From: Euzebya pacifica
Lineage (GTDB): Bacteria > Actinomycetota > Nitriliruptoria > Euzebyales > Euzebyaceae
Assembly: GCF_003344865.1 (NCBI RefSeq)
Contig: NZ_CP031165.1
Location: forward strand, 3,105,910 to 3,169,909
Direction of reading: 5' to 3'
DNA length: 64,000 bases
In this document: piece after piece, positions 39,657-48,562 of the stretch
Numbering within the stretch: position 1 is the stretch's first letter
Layout of the letters: every line of letters begins with the position of its first letter
Made by a program: the position numbers and the translations under genes
The notes under the pieces: model-generated
What the model was told of the DNA's origin: nothing
The model's database searches: none
What the model saw: the letters and a program-made list of their open reading frames with translations, nothing else

Positions 39657-41638
39657 GCCCCCTCCCCTTCCCCGATCCCCTTGCCGGCGCGGCCACCGCG
39701 AGCGTTGCCGGTGCCACCATGCAGCGTCCCGGCGGTGCCGGGACCGGCACGACCACGATCGTCACCCGAGTCCGGGACTGGGCCGCCCGCCTGCCCGAAC
39801 GCGTCGCCCTGCGCGAGAAGGACTTCGGGGTGTGGCAGGAGGTGACCTGGCAGGGGTACTGGGACACCGTCCTCGACGTCGCCCACGCCCTGATCGCGCT
39901 GGGCGTGGAGCCCGGTGATCGGGTCGCCATCCACTCCGAGAACCGTCGGGAGTGGATGTACAGCGACCTGGCCACCGTCGCCTGCCGCGCCATCACCGTC
40001 GGGCTGTACCCGACCAACCCCGCAGAGGAGGTCCGCTACCTGCTGAGCGACTCGGGGGCCAAGGTCCTGATCGCGGAGGACCAGGAGCAGGTGGACAAGG
40101 CGCTGGAGGTCACCGAGGCCCTGCCCGACCTGGCCCACATCGTCTACATCGAGCCGCGCGGCATCCACCACCGCTACGACGACCCCCGGCTGATCAGCTG
40201 GACGGACTTCCTCGAGCGGGGTCGGGAGCACCGGGCCGCCAACGCCGGCGTGGTCGAGCAGCGCATGGCAGCCGCCGAGCCCGACGACGTGATGACGCTG
40301 GTCTACACCTCCGGGACCACCGGACCGCCCAAGGGCGTGATGCTGACCGTCGCCAACTGCGAGTTCGCCATCACCACGTTGGTCGACGGTGGCGGCTTCA
40401 CCGATCCGCCGCCGACCGAGGACGACATGGTGTTGTCCTACCTGCCGCTGTGCCACGTGGCCGAGCGGATCTTCACCGTCTGGTTCAACGCTGCGGTGGG
40501 CGTGCAGGTCAACTTCGCGGAGTCCATCGAGACGGTCCAGCAGAACCTCAAGGAGGTGCAGCCGACCATCCTGTTCGCGGTGCCGCGCATCTGGGAGAAG
40601 ATCCTGGCGGGCGTCAACATCCGCATGCAGGGTGCAAGCCGCATCAAGCGGGCGACGTTCCGCTTCTGGATGCGCATCGCCGACCGGATCGGTGACCAGC
40701 TGGTCGCCAACGGTGGTGAGCACACGACGCAGACCCGGATCCTCTACGCCATCGGCTGGGTCATGATGTTCCGGGCGCTGCGGGAACGCATCGGCATGCG
40801 GCGAACCCGCTACGCCGCGTCCGGGGCCGCCCCCATCGCCCCTGAGGTCCTGAAGTTCTTCATGGGCATCGGCGTGCCCATGCACGAGGTCTACGGCATG
40901 AGCGAGAACTCCGCCGTGGCCACCGCCAACCGTCCCGGGCGCATCAAGCTCGGCACCGTCGGCGAGGCCCACCCCGGTGTGGAGGTCAAGCTCGACCCCG
41001 AGACCAACGAGATCCTCACCCGTCATGCCGGCACCTTCGCCGGCTACTGGGGCAAGCCGGAGGCCACCGCCAAGACCCTCGACGCCGACGGCTGGCTGCA
41101 CACCGGCGACGTCGGCGAGTGGGTCGACGGCACCCACCTGCGCATCGTCGACCGGATCAAGGACATCATCATCACGGCCGGCGGCAAGAACATCTCCCCC
41201 AGCGAGATCGAGAACTCGCTGAAGGCCTCGGAGTACATCAAGGAGGCCGTGGTCATCGGCGACAAGCGCAAGTACCTGACGGCGCTGATCGGGATCGAGC
41301 TGGACACCGTCGGAGACTGGGCCCAACGCCGGGGCATGCCCTACACCACCTACCGGGACCTGGCCGAGAAGCCGGAGGTCGTTGCGCTGGTCGCCGACCT
41401 GGTCGAGGCCACCAACGAGAAGTTCTCGCGGGTGGAGGGCATCAAGAAGTTCCGCATGCTCCCCAAGGAGCTCGATCACGAGGACGGTGAGATGACGGCC
41501 ACGCAGAAGGTCAAGCGCAGCGCCCTGTACGAGATCTTCACCGATCTCGTCGAGGGCATGTACGGCGGTCCTCCCGTCGGCACCGGGGCCGACGGAAAGA
41601 CCTACGTGACGGCGACCCCAGCCGAGGTCGCTTCGTGA
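39653..41638 (+). CDS. Long-chain acyl-CoA synthetase-like AMP-binding enzyme
   Basis: A 661-residue adenylate-forming enzyme. The P-loop-like motif LVYTSGTTGPPKGVM is at about residue 215, the second motif VYGMSENSAVATAN at about 420, and the hinge region HTGDVGEWVDGTHLRIVDR with the following KDIIITAGGKNISPSEIE at about 483-520. Length and the extended C-terminus fit bacterial long-chain fatty acid CoA ligases. It activates a carboxylic acid with ATP and CoA. The ATG overlaps the LivG stop codon and its stop codon overlaps the LivH start (GTGA), so it is embedded in the transporter operon. This suggests that the imported substrate, probably a branched or aromatic acid, is activated upon entry. 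Confidence 0.9.
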   Translation: MSPLPFPDPLAGAATASVAGATMQRPGGAGTGTTTIVTRVRDWAARLPERVALREKDFGVWQEVTWQGYWDTVLDVAHALIALGVEPGDRVAIHSENRREWMYSDLATVACRAITVGLYPTNPAEEVRYLLSDSGAKVLIAEDQEQVDKALEVTEALPDLAHIVYIEPRGIHHRYDDPRLISWTDFLERGREHRAANAGVVEQRMAAAEPDDVMTLVYTSGTTGPPKGVMLTVANCEFAITTLVDGGGFTDPPPTEDDMVLSYLPLCHVAERIFTVWFNAAVGVQVNFAESIETVQQNLKEVQPTILFAVPRIWEKILAGVNIRMQGASRIKRATFRFWMRIADRIGDQLVANGGEHTTQTRILYAIGWVMMFRALRERIGMRRTRYAASGAAPIAPEVLKFFMGIGVPMHEVYGMSENSAVATANRPGRIKLGTVGEAHPGVEVKLDPETNEILTRHAGTFAGYWGKPEATAKTLDADGWLHTGDVGEWVDGTHLRIVDRIKDIIITAGGKNISPSEIENSLKASEYIKEAVVIGDKRKYLTALIGIELDTVGDWAQRRGMPYTTYRDLAEKPEVVALVADLVEATNEKFSRVEGIKKFRMLPKELDHEDGEMTATQKVKRSALYEIFTDLVEGMYGGPPVGTGADGKTYVTATPAEVAS

Positions 41639-42522
41639 CGCAGTTCGCCCAAGCGATCGTCTCCGGGCTCGGACAGGGCTCCATCTACGCCCTCGTCGCA
41701 CTCGGCTTCGTCATCATCTACAAGTCGACCCGCGTCATCAGCTTCGCCCAACCGGCGCTGATGATCACCGGTTCGTTGTTCGTGGCCTTCCTGCACGACG
41801 TCATCGGGTTCTGGCCGGCGCTGCTGGTCGCCGTCGTCGGCACCGCCGCCGTGGCCATGACCGTGGAGCGCACCACCCTGCGGCCCATGATCGGCCAGCC
41901 CCCGTTCGTCGTGGCCATCATCACCATCGGCGTGGACATCGTCCTGCGGGTCGTGCAGAACCGCCTGATCGGCACCAACCTCCGGTTCGTCGGCGACCCG
42001 TGGGGTCTGCAGAACTTCCAGCTCGGCGAGCTGCTGATCAACCAGCGCGACGTGGCACGGCTGTTCACGACCCTGCTGATCCTGGCGATGCTGTCGGCGT
42101 TCTTCCGGTACAGCCGCTTCGGGCTGGGCATGCGGGCGGCGGCCTTCGACCAGGAGACCGCCCTCGCCCAGGGGATCGACGTCGGTCGGGTGTTCATGGT
42201 CTCGTGGGCCCTGGCCGGGGCGCTGGCCGCGGTGGCGGGCATGTTCGTCGACGGGGGTGGTGGCATCAGCCAGCAGACCTGGATCGTGGCCCTCAAGGCG
42301 TTGCCCGCGATCATCATCGGCGGCCTCGACTCCGTCAACGGCGCCGTGATCGGCGGCCTGGCGGTCGGGATCGTCGAGGCGTTGGTGGCCAGCTACCAGA
42401 CCGAGTACTTCCCGTGGATGGGCAACGGCTTCGCCGCCGTGTCCCCCTACGTCCTGCTGCTGCTGGTCCTGCTGGTCCGTCCCTACGGCCTGTTCGGCAC
42501 CCCGGAGGTGGAGCGAGTTTGA
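41635..42522 (+). CDS. Branched-chain amino acid-type ABC transporter permease (LivH-like)
   Basis: A 295-residue membrane protein with about eight hydrophobic helices. The start SGLGQGSIYALVALGFVIIY and the C-terminal stretch ALPAIIIGGLDSVNGAVIGG are characteristic of LivH permeases, and FGLGMRAAAFDQETALAQGI corresponds to the coupling loop. The GTG at 41635 overlaps the end of the acyl-CoA synthetase gene. It pairs with the LivM-like permease that follows to form the membrane channel of the importer. Confidence 0.92.
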   Translation: MTQFAQAIVSGLGQGSIYALVALGFVIIYKSTRVISFAQPALMITGSLFVAFLHDVIGFWPALLVAVVGTAAVAMTVERTTLRPMIGQPPFVVAIITIGVDIVLRVVQNRLIGTNLRFVGDPWGLQNFQLGELLINQRDVARLFTTLLILAMLSAFFRYSRFGLGMRAAAFDQETALAQGIDVGRVFMVSWALAGALAAVAGMFVDGGGGISQQTWIVALKALPAIIIGGLDSVNGAVIGGLAVGIVEALVASYQTEYFPWMGNGFAAVSPYVLLLLVLLVRPYGLFGTPEVERV

Positions 42523-43652
42523 GCAGCATGCTGTTCGGAGGATCCGGCGTCGGAGGACGCCCCGAGCTGTACACCAGCTACGACGCCGACATGGCGCTGT
42601 TCAACACGCGGGCCAAGCTGTGGAGCGTCCAGGGCCTCGTGCTCCTCGCCGCGCTCCTGCCCTTCGTCCTCGCCGACGACCTGCTGGTGCTGCTGAGCCG
42701 GGCGTTCGCCTTCGCCGTCGGCGCCATCGGGTTGAACCTGGTCACCGGATACGCCGGTCAGGTGTCGCTCGGCCACGCGGTCTTCGTGGGCATCGGGGCC
42801 TTCACCGCCGCAGCGCTGAGCGGTGACCCCGACGGCCGCACCCTGGGGTTCGGCCTGCCGATGATCGTCTGGCTGCCGGCAGCGGCGCTGCTGCCCGCTG
42901 CGGTGGGGGCGCTCATCGCCCCCCTCGCGACGAGGCTGCGTGGCCTGTACCTGGCCATCGTCACCCTCGGACTGGTGTTCATCGGCGACCACATCTTCCG
43001 GGAGGCCGACTTCATCACCGGCGGGTTCGGCGTCGGCCGTCCGGGCGTGGTCGCATCGGTCTTCGGTGTCTCCCTGACCGACAGCGGGCCGTCGATGACG
43101 GGTCAGCAGAAGACGTACTTCTTCGCGCTGGTCGTCCTGGTCGTCGTGGCCATCCTCGGCCGCAACATCGCCCGCACCGCGGTCGGCCGTGCGTTCCAGG
43201 CCGTGCGGGACCGCGACATCGCCGCGGAGGTCATCGGCGTGGAGCTGACCAAGCACAAGGTGCTGGCCTTCACGGTGTCCTCGGCGTTCGCCGGGCTGGC
43301 CGGGGCGCTGCTGTACACCATCACCCGGCAGGTCGTGCCCGAGTCGTTCAGCCTGCTGCTCAGCGTGCAGTTCATCGCCATGATCCTCATCGGCGGTGCC
43401 TCCACGATCAGCGGCTCGATCGCCGGTGCGGTGTTCCTGACCGTCGTCCTGCGGCTGTCGGAGGAGCTCAGCCGGTTCTTCAGCTTCATCCCGAGTCCGG
43501 GGCAGCAGGGCGGCCTGCTCAACACCGCCCAGGTCTCCACGATCCTCTACGGCTTCCTCATCGTCGGGTTCCTGCTGTTCGAGCCCAGGGGGCTCTTCGG
43601 CGTCTGGATCCGAATACGCAATTACTGGAAGGGCTGGCCCTTCAGCTACTAG
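42519..43652 (+). CDS. Branched-chain amino acid-type ABC transporter permease (LivM-like)
   Basis: A 377-residue membrane protein with about ten helices. The segments AIGLNLVTGYAGQVSLGHAV and AVRDRDIAAEVIGVELTKHK are typical of LivM, the latter being the coupling loop. I use the TTG at 42519, which overlaps the LivH stop codon (TTGA) and has GGAGGTGG seven bases upstream. An ATG nine bases later (42528) is the alternative, but its distance from the ribosome binding site is less good. It completes the LivHM channel. A gap of about 100 bases with a promoter-like box follows before the binding-protein gene. Confidence 0.9.
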   Translation: MSSMLFGGSGVGGRPELYTSYDADMALFNTRAKLWSVQGLVLLAALLPFVLADDLLVLLSRAFAFAVGAIGLNLVTGYAGQVSLGHAVFVGIGAFTAAALSGDPDGRTLGFGLPMIVWLPAAALLPAAVGALIAPLATRLRGLYLAIVTLGLVFIGDHIFREADFITGGFGVGRPGVVASVFGVSLTDSGPSMTGQQKTYFFALVVLVVVAILGRNIARTAVGRAFQAVRDRDIAAEVIGVELTKHKVLAFTVSSAFAGLAGALLYTITRQVVPESFSLLLSVQFIAMILIGGASTISGSIAGAVFLTVVLRLSEELSRFFSFIPSPGQQGGLLNTAQVSTILYGFLIVGFLLFEPRGLFGVWIRIRNYWKGWPFSY

Positions 43653-43703
43653 GGCCTGCAGTTGAACCACCGAAACCACGCGACACCCCTGCTACTTCGG
43701 TAG

Positions 43704-43709
43704 TAGGTT
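43704..43709 (+). promoter_or_regulatory. Candidate internal -10 box before the binding-protein gene
   Basis: TAGGTT stands 45 bases before the ATG at 43755. It would let the binding protein be made in excess over the membrane components. A small CTAC-TTCG-GTAG hairpin lies just upstream. Confidence 0.35.
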
Positions 43710-43754
43710 CCACCTTGCGGCGTCCACCGTGACGCCATGAACAGGAGACACACC

Positions 43755-45200
43755 ATGAGGTTGCAATCCCGTTGGGCCAGGCTGGCCCTGATGTTCGCCG
43801 TCCTCGCGCTCCTCGCCGTCGGTTGCCGCGGCGACGAAGCTGCCGACGACGCGCAGGACGCAGTCGACGATGCGGTGTCGGATGCCGAGGACACCGCCGA
43901 GGAGGCCGAAGAGACCGTTGACGATGCGGCCGACGAGGCCGAGGAGACCGCGGACGACGCGATGGAGGAAGACGCCACCGAGGACGACGCCGCCGCCGCC
44001 GGCGACGTGGCCTTCGACGTCGGTGTGACCGAGGAGGCCTGCCCCGACGCGGTCAACGCCGACAACGGGTGCATCTACCTCGGCACCATCTCCGACCTCA
44101 CGGTCGGCCCCTTCGCCGCCCTTGCGGTGCCGATCACCGACGCCCAGACCGCCTTCTGGCAGCGCGTCAACGAGAACGGTGGCGTCGGCGGCTTCGACGT
44201 CAACACCTCCGAGTTCACCCGCGACAACCAGTACAGCCCGGAGGTCCACTCCCAGCAGTACGAGGAGATCAAGAACGAGGTGCTGGCGCTTGCCCAGTCG
44301 CTGGGCTCCCCCACCACCTTCGCGATCCTCGACGACCTCGAGGCGAACAACGTGATCACCGCCCCGGCGTCGTGGACGTCCGCATGGCTGTTCAGCGACG
44401 TGATCGTGGAGTCGGGCAACACCTACTGCGTGGAGTCCCAGAATGGACTCGACTACCTGACCGAACAGGCCGAGGTCGGCACGGTCATGGCCGTCCACTA
44501 CCCCGGTGACTACGGCGACGACGGTGCCGCCGGCGCCAGGGTCTGGGCCGAGGTCAACGGTGCGGAGTTCGTCGACGTCCCGACGACCCCCGGCCAGGAC
44601 AACCAGGGCGAGGCCGTCAACCAGGTCGTCAGCGGCGGCGCAGACGTGGTTGTCATCACGACCGGCCCCTCCGACGCCGGCACCATCGTCGGCCAGGCCG
44701 CCGCCGGTGGCTTCCAGGGCCGGTTCCTGTTCAACAGCCCCTCCTTCAACCCCGGCCTGCTGCAGTCCCCCGCAGCACCGGCGGTCATCGCCCAGGTGAC
44801 CGTCGCTGGTCCGTGGGAGCCGTTCCAGACCGACACGCCCGGCCACCAGGCCATGCGCGAGGCGCTGGGCGACGTGACCGGCAACGACGGCTACACCTCC
44901 GGGTGGGCCTGGTCCTACCCGCTGCTGGCCGTCCTGGAGCAGGCCGCCGCCAACGGCGACCTGACCCGCGAGGGCATGGCCACGGCGCTCAGTGAGATCA
45001 CCGAGGTCGACTACGAGGGCATGGTCCCGGCCGGCGCCGGCAACCTGTCGGGCGACGCCAACGCTGCGGCCGTCCGGGCCACCTCCATCGGTACCCCCTC
45101 CGACGCCGTCCCCAGCGGCCTCGAGAGCCAGGGCTTCTACGAGGGCGAGACGGCTGCGGCCTTCGAGTTCTCCGCACCCTGCTACGAGAGCGGCGAGTAG
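43755..45200 (+). CDS. ABC transporter substrate-binding lipoprotein (Liv type) with acidic stalk
   Basis: A 481-residue periplasmic-binding-type lipoprotein. The ATG at 43755 has AGGAG seven bases upstream; the ATG at 43737 lacks one. The signal peptide (LALMFAVLALLAVGC) ends in a lipobox with Cys as the lipid site. The next 57 residues are almost only Asp, Glu, Ala and Thr (DDAQDAVDDAVSDAEDT) and form an acidic stalk. The binding domain of the type I, leucine-binding fold starts near 85 (CIYLGTISDLTVGPFAALAV) and contains two Cys early on. It delivers the substrate to the LivHM permease. The ligand is unknown. Confidence 0.88.
   Translation: MRLQSRWARLALMFAVLALLAVGCRGDEAADDAQDAVDDAVSDAEDTAEEAEETVDDAADEAEETADDAMEEDATEDDAAAAGDVAFDVGVTEEACPDAVNADNGCIYLGTISDLTVGPFAALAVPITDAQTAFWQRVNENGGVGGFDVNTSEFTRDNQYSPEVHSQQYEEIKNEVLALAQSLGSPTTFAILDDLEANNVITAPASWTSAWLFSDVIVESGNTYCVESQNGLDYLTEQAEVGTVMAVHYPGDYGDDGAAGARVWAEVNGAEFVDVPTTPGQDNQGEAVNQVVSGGADVVVITTGPSDAGTIVGQAAAGGFQGRFLFNSPSFNPGLLQSPAAPAVIAQVTVAGPWEPFQTDTPGHQAMREALGDVTGNDGYTSGWAWSYPLLAVLEQAAANGDLTREGMATALSEITEVDYEGMVPAGAGNLSGDANAAAVRATSIGTPSDAVPSGLESQGFYEGETAAAFEFSAPCYESGE
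43832..44005 (+). repeat. Low-complexity acidic stalk of the binding lipoprotein
   Basis: Imperfect repeats of DDA/EEA/DEA-type codons encode the stalk between the lipidated Cys and the binding domain. The segment has almost no basic residues. Confidence 0.7.
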
Positions 45201-45226
45201 CCGCGTCGATCGCCTGAGCAACCACA

Positions 45227-45256
45227 CGACACCGCCCGGTTCGCCGGGCGGTGTCG
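45227..45256 (+). terminator. Intrinsic terminator of the Liv-type operon
   Basis: CGACACCGCCCGG (45227-45239) and CCGGGCGGTGTCG (45244-45256) form a perfect 13-bp stem closed by a TTCG tetraloop. CGCTTTT follows. It lies 27 bases after the binding-protein stop codon. Confidence 0.9.
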
Positions 45257-45306
45257 CGCTTTTCGACGGCTTCACGGGATCCCGTTTCGACGCCCCGTCC
45301 ACGCGG

Positions 45307-45312
45307 TAGGGT
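45307..45312 (+). promoter_or_regulatory. -10 box of glgC (leaderless)
   Basis: TAGGGT ends eight bases before the ATG at 45321. A weak -35 candidate TTTCGA (45285-45290) lies 16 bases further upstream. No ribosome binding site is present. Confidence 0.6.
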
Positions 45313-45320
45313 CCACGCCG

Positions 45321-46562
45321 ATGCCCGATTCCCTCGTGTCCAAGCGTGTGCTCGCCATGGTCCTTGCTGGCGGTGAGGGCAAACGCCTTGCCCCGCTCAG
45401 CGCCGACCGGGCGAAACCGGCCGTGCCGTTCGCCGGTATGTACCGGATCATCGACTTCGTCCTGTCGAACCTGGTGAACGCCGACTTCACCAAGATCGTC
45501 GTGCTGACGCAGTACAAGAGCCACAGCCTGGACATCCACCTCAACCAGACGTGGCGGTTGTCCCCGCTGCTGGGCCACTACGTCACCCCGGTTCCTGCGC
45601 AGATGCGACGCGGCAAGCACTGGTACGTGGGGTCTGCGGACGCGATCTACCAGAACCTCAACATCCTGGGCGACGAGAAGCCCGAGTACGTGATCGTCTT
45701 CGGGGCCGACCACATCTACCGGATGAATCCGCAGCAGATGCTGCGCCAGCACATCGAGTCTGGTGCCGGCGTCACGGTCGCGGGGATCCGTGTGCCGCTG
45801 GACGAGGCGACGGAGTTCGGGGTCATCGAACCCACCAGCGACGGACGGACGATCCAGGCGTTCCGCGAGAAGCCGGCGGACCCCAAGCCCACCCCGGACG
45901 ACCCGTCCGTGGCCTACGCGTCGATGGGCAACTACATCTTCACCACCAAGGCCCTGGTCGAGGCCGTCACCAAGGACTCACGCAACGACGACTCCAACCA
46001 CGACCTCGGCGGGGACATCATCCCGATGATGGTCGAGCGCGGCGAGGCCGGCGTCTACGACTTCTCCGCCAACAGCTGGCCGGGACAGACCGAGGGCGAC
46101 CGGGGCTACTGGCGCGACGTGGGGACGATCAAGGCCTACATGGACGCCTCCATGGACCTGATCTCGGTTCGTCCGACGCTGAACCTGTACAACCAGCAGT
46201 GGCCGATCCTGTCGTGGTCACCGCCCATGCCGCCGGCGAAGTTCGTGCACGCCGAGGAGGACCGCACCGGACGTGCCATCAACTCGATGGTGTGCCCGGG
46301 TGTGGTGGTCAGCGGTGGTTCGGTCACCGGGTCGATCCTCTCCCCCGGCGTGCACGTGCATTCCTTCGCGCAGGTCGAGGGCTCGGTGCTGATGCACAAC
46401 GTCAACGTCGGGCGCCACGCCGTGATCCGCAACGCCATCATCGACAAGAACGTCAACGTGCCCGCGGGCGCCAAGATCGGTGTCGACCTGGCCGCGGACC
46501 GAAAGCGATTCACGGTCACCGACGAGGGCATCGTCGTCATCGGAAAGAACGCCCAGATCTAG
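45321..46562 (+). CDS. glgC: Glucose-1-phosphate adenylyltransferase (ADP-glucose pyrophosphorylase)
   Basis: A 413-residue enzyme that makes ADP-glucose from glucose 1-phosphate and ATP for glycogen or related alpha-glucans. The nucleotide-binding motif [20 protein letters not shown], the strand [13 protein letters not shown] and the motif [20 protein letters not shown] are diagnostic. The C-terminal 110 residues are a left-handed beta-helix ([19 protein letters not shown]). It starts at the ATG at 45321 without a ribosome binding site. The next gene on the strand encodes an alpha-glucosidase and the next an oligosaccharide importer, linking glucan storage with alpha-glucoside uptake. Confidence 0.96.
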   Translation: MPDSLVSKRVLAMVLAGGEGKRLAPLSADRAKPAVPFAGMYRIIDFVLSNLVNADFTKIVVLTQYKSHSLDIHLNQTWRLSPLLGHYVTPVPAQMRRGKHWYVGSADAIYQNLNILGDEKPEYVIVFGADHIYRMNPQQMLRQHIESGAGVTVAGIRVPLDEATEFGVIEPTSDGRTIQAFREKPADPKPTPDDPSVAYASMGNYIFTTKALVEAVTKDSRNDDSNHDLGGDIIPMMVERGEAGVYDFSANSWPGQTEGDRGYWRDVGTIKAYMDASMDLISVRPTLNLYNQQWPILSWSPPMPPAKFVHAEEDRTGRAINSMVCPGVVVSGGSVTGSILSPGVHVHSFAQVEGSVLMHNVNVGRHAVIRNAIIDKNVNVPAGAKIGVDLAADRKRFTVTDEGIVVIGKNAQI

Positions 46563-46737
46563 CGTCCAGAGCTCACGGTCACGCAGCGCGTTGCGGCTGC
46601 AACCGTTTCCAGCGCCTGCATCCGTTCAATGCCAGACCGGTGACACAGGAACCGCACCGAAAACGCTTGCACAACGGGTCACAACGCGGTTCACTTCGAC
46701 AGACATCCCGTACTACTGCGATGGGAGTGCTGTTCGA
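46563..46737 (+). promoter_or_regulatory. Control region of the alpha-glucosidase/oligosaccharide operon
   Basis: The 175 bases before the GH13 gene hold several operator-like elements. GCAACCGTTTCC (46599-46610) and GAAAACGCTTGC (46659-46670) resemble LacI-family sites with a central CG but are imperfect. CACAACG occurs twice at exactly 10-bp spacing (46670-46676 and 46680-46686). A sugar-responsive repressor is plausible, but the responsible protein is not encoded in the window. Confidence 0.4.
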
Positions 46738-48462
46738 GTGCCGGAGCCGGAGCCGAGAGGATCGACGTCCCGTCGTGCCGATGGACGCACGCCGTGGTGG
46801 GCGCACGCGGTGACCTATCAGGTCTACGTCCGGTCCTTCGCCGACAGCAACGGGGACGGCCTCGGGGACCTCGCAGGCATCCGCAGCCGCCTGCCCTACA
46901 TCGCGGCGCTCGGCGCCGACGCGATCTGGCTGAATCCCTGCTACCCCTCGCCGCAGCGCGACCACGGGTACGACGTCACCGACTACTTCGACATCGACCC
47001 CGAGTACGGCACCCTCGAGATCTTCGACGACCTCGTCGAGCAGGCACGACAGTACGGGATCCGCCTGTTGATGGACGTGGTCCCCAACCACTGCAGCAGC
47101 GACCATCCCTGGTTCCTGGAGGCGCTGGCTGCAGGACCCGGTTCTCCGGCGCGTGAGCGGTTCTGGTTCCGGGACGGGAAGGGCGAGTCCGGCGAGCTGC
47201 CGCCCAACGACTGGACCGCCATCTTCGGCGGGTCGGCCTGGACCCGGGTCACCGAGCCCGACGGCTCGCCCGGACAGTGGTACCTGGGCGTCTTCACCCC
47301 GCACCAGCCCGACCTCGACTGGCACCACCCCGACGTCCCCGAGATGTTCGACCGCATGCTCCGCTTCTGGTTCGACCGCGGCGTGGAGGGGTTCCGTGCT
47401 GATGCGGTGACGTTCCTGGGCAAGACCGAGGGCCTGCCCGACCACGGGGCCGAGGTGCCCTTCGGCAAGGGCAGCCACCTGTTCACCCACCACCCCGACG
47501 GCCACATCGCGTGGCGACGGTGGCGGCGGCTGGTCGAGGACTACAACCGCACCAACGACCGCGATGTGCTCCTGCTCGCCGAGGCGTGGACCGCCGACGA
47601 CCCCGGGGCGCTGGCCGCCTACGTCAACCCCGAGGAGTTCCACCAGGCGTTCGCCTTCGACCTCACCACCGCGCCCTGGCGAGCCGATGCGTGGCGGAAG
47701 GCGATCGACGACACGCTGGACGTGCTGCGCGCCGAGGGCCTGTATCCGGCGTGGACCCTGAACAACCACGACGTCGAACGCGCGGTCACGCGGTACGGCC
47801 GGGCGGACGCCACCCAGCTCGAGGACGTCGGACGCAGCAACATCGTCCCCTCCGCCGCCGAGGTCGACGAGCGCCTCGGCCGACGCCGGGCACGCGCCGC
47901 GACGCTGGCGATGCTCGCCCTGCCGGGTTCGGTTTTCCTGTACGCCGGCGAGGAGCTGGGGCTGCCCGAGGTCCTCGACCTGCCCGACGAGGTCAGGACG
48001 GACCCCGTGCACGCCCGGTCGGGTGGTCGGGTGAAGGGCCGCGACGGCTGCCGGATCCCCCTGCCGTGGACGGTCTCCCCTGCGGGAAGCCACGGCTTCT
48101 CCCCCGGGCCCGGGGCCGCCGAGCCCTGGTTGCCGCAGCCCGAGGACTGGGGCATCCACAGCGCGGAGGCGCTGGAGTCCGACACCTCCTCCATCCTCCA
48201 CCTGTACCGAGACGCCGTCGCCGTCCGCCGCAAGCTGACCGACCTGCAGGGCCTCGACCTGACGTGGCACGACATCGGCCCCGGTGTGCTGGCGTTCGCA
48301 CGTGGCAACGCCGTCGTGGTCCTCAACCCAACCGACCACGACCTGCAGATCCCCCCTGCCCTCCTCGAGGGACGTCGCGTCGTCCTCGTGTCCGACCCGT
48401 CCCGCAGGTCCACCGTCCGCGGCACCGTGCCCGCCGACACCTGCGTCTGGCTTGCCCCATGA
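46738..48462 (+). CDS. GH13 alpha-glucosidase (oligo-1,6-glucosidase/AglA-like)
   Basis: A 574-residue glycoside hydrolase of family 13. The family regions can be followed in order: VTYQVYVRSFADSNGDGLGD near the start, DVVPNHCSSDHPWF (region I), GFRADAVTFLG with the nucleophile Asp (region II), LLLAEAWTADD with the acid Glu (region III) and TLNNHDVERAVTRYG (region IV). The short domain B and the LPWTVSPAGSHGFS segment fit exo-acting alpha-glucosidases. There is no signal peptide, so it acts inside the cell on imported oligosaccharides. I use GTG at 46738; GGGAG lies about ten bases upstream. The importer genes follow. Confidence 0.9.
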   Translation: MPEPEPRGSTSRRADGRTPWWAHAVTYQVYVRSFADSNGDGLGDLAGIRSRLPYIAALGADAIWLNPCYPSPQRDHGYDVTDYFDIDPEYGTLEIFDDLVEQARQYGIRLLMDVVPNHCSSDHPWFLEALAAGPGSPARERFWFRDGKGESGELPPNDWTAIFGGSAWTRVTEPDGSPGQWYLGVFTPHQPDLDWHHPDVPEMFDRMLRFWFDRGVEGFRADAVTFLGKTEGLPDHGAEVPFGKGSHLFTHHPDGHIAWRRWRRLVEDYNRTNDRDVLLLAEAWTADDPGALAAYVNPEEFHQAFAFDLTTAPWRADAWRKAIDDTLDVLRAEGLYPAWTLNNHDVERAVTRYGRADATQLEDVGRSNIVPSAAEVDERLGRRRARAATLAMLALPGSVFLYAGEELGLPEVLDLPDEVRTDPVHARSGGRVKGRDGCRIPLPWTVSPAGSHGFSPGPGAAEPWLPQPEDWGIHSAEALESDTSSILHLYRDAVAVRRKLTDLQGLDLTWHDIGPGVLAFARGNAVVVLNPTDHDLQIPPALLEGRRVVLVSDPSRRSTVRGTVPADTCVWLAP

Positions 48463-48562
48463 CGCGACACCACAGCCCTTCCGACGACCAACCCCCCGGG
48501 CGGGAAGCCAGCTCCGCCCCCCGACCCACGAGCCCGCTGGCCCAACACATGGAGACAGGCAC

